The position numbers and the translations under genes are program-made. From Dipteronia dyeriana (Eukaryota > Streptophyta > Magnoliopsida > Sapindales > Sapindaceae), in NCBI GenBank assembly GCA_032871835.1, contig CM065296.1, positions 118,058,146 to 118,122,145 on the forward strand: DNA of 64,000 bases, written 5' to 3'. Shown one piece after another: positions 56,676 through 64,000 of this stretch (within the stretch, counting starts at the first letter, position 1; the number at the start of each line of letters is the position of its first letter). The notes below the pieces were generated by a model, which ran no database searches, was not told where the DNA came from, and saw nothing but the letters and a program-made list of their open reading frames with translations.

Positions 56676-58100
56676 TCAAGGGTCGTGTCCGAAAAAGGTT
56701 GATGGGTCTTCATTGTCAAAGACGTAATTGTCTGAGTCATCATCCTTGGCTTTGTCTTCACCTTTGTCAGAACCATCTTGAGACATATTAGTCATTGTGT
56801 TCTTCATTTCTTCTGCTATTCTTATGAGCTCGTCAAGGGTGCTGGCTGCAGCAATTCTGGCCTGATTCTGGGACTTGGCCATCAGGAAGCCCAACTGGTC
56901 TAGAGCTTTGTTGCAGAGTGTAGGATTGTCGGAGAGCCACTTGGAAATTCTATCTTTTCCATGGTTGGCCAAATTCATACAGCTCCACCACTTTATTTTT
57001 ACTTGTCTTCCGAAATATAGGACATTTGCATTTCCCACCAGCTTGTCTTGGATGGAGTACTCAAGCATGCGTATCCATGTCAGGTTGAAGTTGACAAAAA
57101 AGAGGAATAGGTCTGGGAAAAATTCCCATTCATCTGGTCTATCAACATTTGAAATCCAGAAGGAATAACCTTCTTTAACTTGTGTTGGGAGGAAATCAAT
57201 AGTAGGTCCGAATTTGTCCCACCATTCTAAAAACCAAATAGGTATGTCAAGATGGAAATTTTTATCGAAATAAATGAACCAGGAAAGGGAATTTCCTGGG
57301 TTTTGTCCATAAAGGAATTTTGTCCATGCATCGATATAATCTTAGTAAGAAAAGTCTGATACATGAAAAATTCTGCTAAAATTTCTTTTTGAATTGGGGT
57401 CACCACCCCATTGTTCTAAAGTAATAATTTTATAAATCTTAATTTTTCTGAAAATCAATTTTTCTTTGTCAATTTTGTCAAAAACGTCAGAAATGAAAAT
57501 TGAATCTGTATCTATGAGAATAAACTCATAGAATATATGTCTCTTTGATAAGTCTTCAGGAATTCTTCCAAATAGAGGACTGATGAGATTATCAGCCAAT
57601 CTTTTGGGTTCCCTAAAATAATGGTCATGCATAAAATGTTGTTCTAATACAAAGAATCTGTCAAAGAAAGGTTTGTTTATGTAGGAATAAGTGGGTTGGT
57701 TGATTTTTGGAAGGGATGATGATGAGGCATGGGCTAAAATTTTTTCTTGCCTATCCGAATGTGGGCTTATCTTTGAGGAAACAATTGTTTTAAAAGGGCT
57801 GCTGTCAATGGCTAGTGGTGAGAATGTATTTGTCATGTGTACTGGGCTTTGGCTTTGGCTTTGGCTTGGGCTTCTGCTTGATGAAGGCCCAGGAAGGGGT
57901 AACTGAGGAAATTGTATGGGTAATGTCTGGGGTGATTTGGGCTGAGTAATGAGTGAAATTGCATATTTGTCTTTATGACTTCCTCTAGGGGAAGTATGAT
58001 AAGTCGATGATAAGTCTGAGCTTTTTTCTGATAAGTCTGGTCTAACGGAGCATCTGCCACCAGGGCTTCGGCCACCACGACCTCTGTTTGTACTGGTCAT
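56676..58100 (-). pseudogene. Copy III ORF2 of unknown function
   Basis: Starts at ATG 58100, overlapping the polyprotein stop. One frame covers 475 codons to 56676 with a single in-frame TAA at 57344-57342. The N-terminus is Gly/Arg then Ser/Pro-rich with an SQSQSQ run, the middle is rich in Phe/Tyr/Ile, and the C-terminus is acidic. No known domain recognised. Confidence 0.8.
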
Positions 58101-58822
58101 TTTTTTCCCTGTAAAAATTCTCTGGTCAGAAAATCAGGAAGACTGTTTTCTGATCCTTTTATATATTCAATGTCAAAATCGAAAGCAGATAAAAGGGATT
58201 GCCATCTAGCAAAGATTTGTTTAGAGACAAGGTTTTTAACATCTTTTTTTAAAATATATTTTGCCGATTGGCAATCAACTCTTATAACAAATTTTTGATT
58301 GATCAAATCATCTTGTAATTTCTGGATTGTCAAAACAATAGCTAAAATTTCCTTTTTGACCGTTGAGTATTTTAATTGGGTATCGTTCCAGGATCCTGAA
58401 ACATATTTAACCAAACAATCCTGGTTATCAATGGTTTGTTTTAAAACCCCACCGAATCCTTTATCAGAAGCATCTGTTTCAACCGTTTTTGGAGCTGTGG
58501 GATGAGAAATAGTCAAGCAAAGAAGTTTTTTAACATATTTCTTCTCATGTTGGACTGCCCTAATATGTTCCTCATTCCATGGAAGAGGATTGGTCTTAAG
58601 TCTTTGGAAAAGTGGTTTACAAATAATACTAAGTTCTTTGTTAATATTTGAAATATAATTTAGACATCCTAAAAATCTTTGTAACAGTTTCTTGTCTCTT
58701 ATTTTGTCAGGAAATTTGTCAGCAAAATCTAGGCTTCTTTGTATGGGAACAATTGTTCCTCTTTTTATTTTATAGCCCAAAAACCTAATATTGGTTTGAA
58801 ATAGGGTAATTTTTGGGGCCAA
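58097..58822 (-). pseudogene. Copy III reverse transcriptase end and RNase H
   Basis: Continues the polyprotein in another frame: connection region, then RNase H with ETDASDKGFGG (about 58460-58490), the YSTVKKEILAIV block and NSLPDFLTREF. The last codons overlap the start of ORF2: the stop TGA and the ORF2 ATG share ATGA (58100-58097). Confidence 0.85.
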
Positions 58823-58863
58823 AACAACTAATCCATGGTGTTTGATAGTTTTGAAGAATATTT

Positions 58864-60453
58864 TTAAATGTTTCCAGTGAAGATCAATGTTTTTGAAAAT
58901 ATTATAACATCATCTATATAAACAATGGAAAATTCAGTGAAGGAATTAAAGATATTGTTCATAATGCATTGAAATTCACTTGGAGCGTTTTTAAGACCAA
59001 AAGGTATGACATTCCATTCATATTGTCCAAAAGGAACTGTGAAGGCTGTCTTATAACGGTCTTGTTCTGCAATTTGGATCTGCCAGAAGCCTGATTTCAT
59101 GTCAAATATTGAAAATATTATCGAATCATAAAGTCTTTTTAATAAATCGGATTTGTTGGGCAAGGGATACCTTATCCATTGCAAGACCTCTTTTAAGGAT
59201 TTATAGTTAATAACTAGTCTGGAAACCCCTCTTTCTATCTCTGTATTTTTCTGAACATAGAAAGCATGGCAGCTCCATGGGGATTTAGAGGGCCTGATAA
59301 GGTTTTTGTTAAGTAAATCTTGAATTTCCTTTTTACAGTATTCTACAAGAATGGAAGTCATCTGGATAGGTCTAGCTTTAGTTGAGATTCCTTTTTCATG
59401 AAAATCTTTGGTATAAAGAAGGGTAACAATGTGTTTCTTCCTATCCCAGAAAGCATTTGGAATGGTAGAGCAAACTTCTATTTCTATTTTTTCTCTAAAT
59501 TCTTTTATTTTTCTATGAAAAAGGGGGTCTTCTAACTCGTTTTCTTGTCTTTGGAAAACTAGGTCATCTTTTAAAAAGTTCAGTTGGTTTTGTTTCCTGG
59601 TGAGTGTGGCAATACAATTGTTAATAGGCTCAGAGTTTTCCTTGCAAATATTATTATTTTTTAAAACATTTAAGTCTCTGACTAAAACCGGAAAAATAAA
59701 AGGAAATAGAATTTCTTTTCCTAGATACTCCGTGACAATCCCTTCTACAATAACTTTGAAGGGCGAGATCAGATATAAAAAAGGTAACCCTAATATTATA
59801 TTTTGAGAAAGGGTTTTGACTACAATAAAGTCATTGTTATAACAAACTCCACTGTTGCAGACTTTGGCATTTGTGAGTTTGTATTTGATATCTAATTTTA
59901 TTTTATTAGCACCATAAAGAGTCTCTATAGTCGCATCTAAATACTTAGTGGGAACCAAATATTCAACAATACAATTTAAATCAGCTCCTGTGTCAACGAG
60001 GGCTATAGCTCTGATATTATAACTACAAGCAATTCTGACATCAATTTCAATAAACCATTTTTGGATTCTTATTTCATGGATGGCATTAATCTGTTTATTG
60101 TCTTGATCATCATGCTCTTTATCTTGCTCTTTGTCAGATTCATCAGAACTATTGAAACTCGGCTGTAAACTCTTTTTGATTTGTAAATCTTGGATTTGAG
60201 CTTTTAAATTTTTTATTTCTCCTTTAATGTCAGTGATTTCCTTTTGTAAATCAGAAATGGTCACTTTTCTGGATTTGGCTTGAAATTTTCCTAAAACGTT
60301 TTGTTCAAAATCAGGGTTTTCAAAATGGGCATTTTCAAAAGGTTTTGGTTCATTCAATGTATTGTTGGTAGATGTTGATTCACTAGTAATTTTCTGTTGT
60401 AATTGTCTAATATATTGAGCTTTTTGGATGGGATCCTCAATACTATCAATCAT
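58864..60453 (-). pseudogene. Copy III coiled coil, protease and reverse transcriptase
   Basis: The longest viral frame here, 529 codons. It has the coiled coil (about residues 60-100), an aspartic protease with DTGADLN (about 59990-60010) and IILGLPFL (about 59800-59825), then reverse transcriptase with FDMKSGFWQI, MPFGLKNAP-type text with one substitution (IPFGLKNAPSEFQ) and catalytic YIDD (about 58908-58920). A one-base change just after YIDD throws the frame to an early stop at 58866-58864. It is the only copy with a protease domain. Confidence 0.9.
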
Positions 60454-60699
60454 GCTAATAATTAAGGAATAATCTTGTTTGTCAAGGACGTTAATTTGTT
60501 TGCAAAAGCAAGGTTGGGTTTCTGGTTCAGATGATTCGGAAGAAGTGTCAGATTCAGAAGATGATTCGTTAATAATAAGAATTTCATTGTCGGAAGTTGA
60601 AGATGAGGAAGTATCAGTGTCTGTGTATAAAGCTTGTAATATTTTTTCCTTAGTTTGGTCATCTAGTTCTAAGTTGTTGATCTTTTGTTTCTAGTCTGG

Positions 60700-63200
60700 A
60701 CATTTGTTAGCATAATGCCCTTCTTTACCACATTTGAAACATCTGTTTAATTTTTTATGAGATTTTTGTTTTTTGTAATAATTCTTCTTTTTATGAAAGG
60801 AAGGCTTTTTAAGAGACAAGATTGTTTCTCCCATTTTATTGGCTTTATAGTACTTATTAATCCTGTAGGATGATTTTTTACGAATTTGGGGTAGGATCTT
60901 TTATGTTTCCTTTTAGGGGAAGATAACTTATCAAAACCAAATTGTTCACACCAAGAGCCTAATTCTTTTCTGGTTGTTAGTTTTTGTTGTTTAAGTTGGC
61001 TTTTTAGTCTAAGATCATTACAAAGTTGTAAAGCAACAGTGTTTATAGCAACAATTATTTCACCATAAGTCCAGGTATTTAAATCAATTTGAGACCAGTC
61101 AGACCATCCCCTCTGTCTAACCATCTCATCTCTGACCTTGTTCGGAAATAGTTTTGGAAGGCCTGAAATGAATTTTTCTTTCTAGTTGGAATTTGCATTG
61201 CCAGGTCTTTGGAAAACTCTGGTCAAGAAAATATATTTGTACCATTTAAAATCATTAAGTTTTTTGCATTTGAGGTTTTGGATTTTTGAAAGTTCTTTTC
61301 CTTGGTTAATGTTGGGATTTCCTACCAAATGCATTAATATGGTATAACATAAAACATCTATGTCATCTGGTTCAGAAGTGGTAGTGGTCGTTTGGGTCTG
61401 TGTAGAGGTTGATTCAAATGTAAATGGGTCTTGGACAGGTGTAGTAGTAGTTATAGTTTTGGTGTGTCCTATGATAGATCTCTTAGCAAGTGCACTAAGT
61501 GTGTGTGTCCACCAACCAAATAGTTGGCCTTCAAAACCAGTCGTTAAAGAAGTAACAGCATCAGAATGGGTCATGTTTTGTTTTTTAATGTAAATATAAC
61601 CAATTGTATGCATTTTTCTTAATACTGTAATGATCTGGTATTCCGATAGTCCGTCAATATTGAATTGGTAGCAAACATTACCAATGTAAGCTCTGTATGA
61701 GACTGTTTCTTCGTATTGTAAGTCAGGAGGAGTAGGTTTTGGGTAATAAGGTTTAGTATTATGGTAATATTTAGTTTTATTATAACTGTCTGTTTTGTCA
61801 TTAGTAGTAATTTTTTGAATAAGATCTTGGAAGTCAGAGACTTCATCTTCATCAGAGGAGTTTTGGATGGTTTTGTCAATAGTTTGAATGTTTGGAGTAT
61901 GAACACCAGGTATTCTTCATAATCTTTCCTCTAGGGATTTAAGAAGTTCTGTTTCATCAATAAGGTTATCGAAACATTTTTCAATTCCCGTGTGGTCAGG
62001 AAACATCATAGGTTCAGATTTAATTTTTTCTTTTCCCTTAGTAAAGGGGGTTGTAGTTTCGTAAGGGACAAAGAATTGTGGAGGTGTGACCTCTTTGGTG
62101 GGTGATTCACTGGTCTGGGTTAGGTTTAGGTCAATTTTTCCTAGTTGTTCTCCAATGGAGTTGAGGAAGAAATTAGTATAGTTGCTCTGTCTCATGACGA
62201 TACCAATTTGGTGTGAGGAGGCAGGTACTGTTTGTGACATTGGTTCATCAAAAAGGATAAAAGGTGTACATTTTGTCGTGTTTGATCCTGCAGAATCATC
62301 ATCGTTGGGCATATTAATTTCAAATTCTCTCGGAGAGGGGTGTAATTGTATTTCTTCTCCCCTTTTAGTTTTGTATGTCCTGAAGTTTTATCGCTTTATA
62401 ACAGAACAGTTTTGCTCAAAGTTTTTTCTATTACTATACCATTCAAAGTAAGGGATACTTTGGTTTAAGTTATTAATGTTTTCTATCCATCTTTTACGAA
62501 ATTGGTCTCTTTTATGTTTGGAGTAATTTTTCTCATATTTCCCTCTTAAGGTTTGATTAGAGGAGGAATAGTAATCAATAATTAAGAAGTTAAGATTAAT
62601 ACTGGATTCTTTATTAATAACTTTAATGAAACGGACCGGTGGTTCTAGGTCAATAATTTCAGTCAGGACTTGTGAAGGAGTAGGTGAGGTTTGGCCTTGG
62701 TCATAGGTATGGATTGGGTTGGGCCAATTGCTCCGGGTTTTTTGGACATGGGCTACATGTGTTGGTGTTTCTGTTTTGGGCCTGGGCCTGGGCCTTCTTA
62801 TTCTGGGGATCAGGTTTACAATTGGTTCGCTAGAGTCTTCTTCTGGGTCGTAATTGGCAGCTGGGCTGGGAGTTGTTGTGGTTGTTGTGTTGGGCCTGAG
62901 ATTGGTTATTTGTCTGGTTTGTCTAGGGGCTAGACTGGGTATTTGTCTGGCAATGTTTTGTCTAGATAGGCTTGACAGGGAGTTTCTGGCTGATTGGAAG
63001 TCATTTAGTGACCTGGAATGGTCACTGTTATTATCTTTAAGTGATAGGCCTCTTCTGAAAGATATTCTAAGAGTTCCATCTTCCTCAGTAACACAGCCAT
63101 GGAGGTTTCTCATGGGTGGTCAGTATGTTGGTTGGTCAACTTGTTCTTTGACCCAATCATCTGGAAACTTAATGTTTTCCCATCTCACTGGAACAGGTAC
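60700..63200 (-). pseudogene. Copy III capsid-like region with zinc knuckle
   Basis: Stops at 62390-62388, 61919-61917 and 61184-61182 match stops in copy II, while the stop of copy II at 54780 is absent here. The zinc knuckle (about 60705-60745) keeps all four ligands, C-x2-C-x4-H-x4-C. A stop follows it at about 60693. Confidence 0.75.
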
Positions 63201-63225
63201 TAGGACATTGACTGAGGGAGATGCA

Positions 63226-63837
63226 TTAAAGCATATGGTCTGGCCAGCTGGTACGGAAGGGGTAGCTGGGGATAAGTCCAGAAGTCAAGACTCTGTAATG
63301 GACTCTGTAGACATGTTTATAAGGGCTAGATTTTTCTAGGAATTGATAGTTATAAGTTTGGATGTCAATGACTAGGCATTTTTCTTTGTGTTCATCTGTG
63401 TTTAAGGCTATTGTAAAATTTGGATAACATTGAAAGTATATAGGGCCATAAGTTAAAGATGTTTCCGTCATTCCTAAAATTGATTCTTTATAGTTAGTAA
63501 TTCTTTTGTCTCTTAAAACAATTAATAAAGAATTGTTTAGTCCAATTTTTGAGAGAGGTTTAATTCCTACTTGGACACTTCCAATATGTAGGTCATTAAA
63601 ACCTATTTTGTTGTAGTGAGTCAAACTGTTTTTATTTAAAAGATTTGTCGAAAAAGTATTATTTTGAAATTTCACATTTATTTCTTTGGTCTTTTGACCC
63701 AAAAGGGTTCTAAAATCTAGAAGTTTTTTCTTATAGATACTGCTATGTTGAATATTGGGCAATTGCCAGTTGATTAAATCTTTGTCATCCCAGTTAGTCT
63801 CATAATTAGCTAAAGATTGTTCAGTGCAACTATTCAT
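63226..63837 (-). pseudogene. Copy III movement-protein region
   Basis: Aligns with copy II 52241-52855 at high similarity. The N-terminal start is separated from the rest by a one-base loss near 63865, so the open part begins at 63837. The frame ends at the same shifted position as copy II. Confidence 0.75.
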
Positions 63838-64000
63838 ATCATCGGGCTCAATCCCAGGTCAAGAACTACTTCAGACATGGTAAAGAAAATAAATAGTAAA
63901 CATCCTAGGTTTTGACTCACAGCCTGGTCAAACGGGCCAACAATCTATAGCTCTCTTGGCAAACGACAAACACCTTATAGACCTACTGACTTTTGCACCT

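Larger units (their letters stand above)
55931..64000 (-). mobile_element. Endogenous pararetrovirus copy III (nearly complete)
   Basis: The minus-strand copy runs off the right edge. Judged from copy II, its own primer site should lie about 50 bp outside the window, so this copy would be about 8.1 kb from primer site to primer site, a typical caulimovirid genome length. Order on the minus strand: leader, movement protein, capsid-like region, zinc knuckle, coiled coil, protease, reverse transcriptase, RNase H, ORF2, intergenic region. The two-ORF layout fits florendoviruses better than the single-ORF petuviruses. All large frames carry lesions. Confidence 0.9.

Overview
This is a nuclear genomic window from a flowering plant, most likely a eudicot. 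The evidence is intron-containing genes with GT-AG borders, germin-like genes, plant LTR retrotransposons, TTTAGGG repeats, a plant nuclear tRNA-Leu, plastid-derived DNA and an endogenous caulimovirid. I cannot name the species from sequence alone. Four protein-coding genes look intact: a subfamily-1-like germin-like protein (16126-16906), a RING-finger protein with a predicted lipidated N-terminus (32960-35287), an eight-exon Rossmann-fold epimerase-like protein on the minus strand (37044-39454), and a five-exon TLC-domain membrane protein (41283-42398). There is one RNA gene, tRNA-Leu(CAA), at 36587-36670 on the minus strand.

Layout. 1-3651: AT-rich spacer with a possible SINE remnant. 3652-15982: a 12.3 kb Ty3/gypsy Tat-lineage retrotransposon with 876-bp LTRs, a CTCTT target duplication, gag-pol with dual RNase H broken by many stops, a 3' tandem-repeat block, and a spliced antisense extra gene. 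It sits about 75 bp upstream of the TATA box of the first germin-like gene. 16126-20340: germin-like gene, then a tandem germin-like pseudogene broken by two short tandem duplications. 20736-22092: fragments of a PPR gene and a TMEM70-like gene, then an interstitial telomere-like tract. 22592-25717: a CRM-like centromere-type retrotransposon with a large internal deletion, LTRs and target duplication intact. 26378-29100: four tandem units of about 680 bp, each carrying a roughly 160-bp block resembling plastid rpoC2. 29526-29771: a SINE with 15-bp target duplications. 29934-35290: the RING gene, whose 5' exon and first-intron region is present twice. 36587-42398: tRNA, epimerase-like and TLC genes. 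42678-47867: two hAT-type non-autonomous elements of one family, other inverted-repeat elements, a truncated second copy of the TLC gene start, a GC-rich ACGT-motif cluster, and a very AT-rich tract.

47868-64000 is a rearranged endogenous pararetrovirus locus (Caulimoviridae, florendovirus-like by gene order). It holds three copies: copy I (minus, 3' half), copy II (plus, 5' half) and copy III (minus, almost full length, running off the right edge). All are disrupted by stops and frameshifts, and copies II and III share several of these lesions. Two of the copy boundaries fall at the tRNA-Met primer-binding site. The inverted arrangement would allow long double-stranded RNA if the locus is transcribed.

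The host genes show no operon-like linkage. The main story is the layering of mobile, viral and organelle-derived DNA around a few ordinary plant genes. The observations most worth following are the rpoC2-containing tandem repeat, the inverted viral locus with primer-site junctions and shared lesions, the spliced antisense gene in the Tat element, the retrotransposon beside the germin promoter, and the duplicated 5' end of the RING gene.
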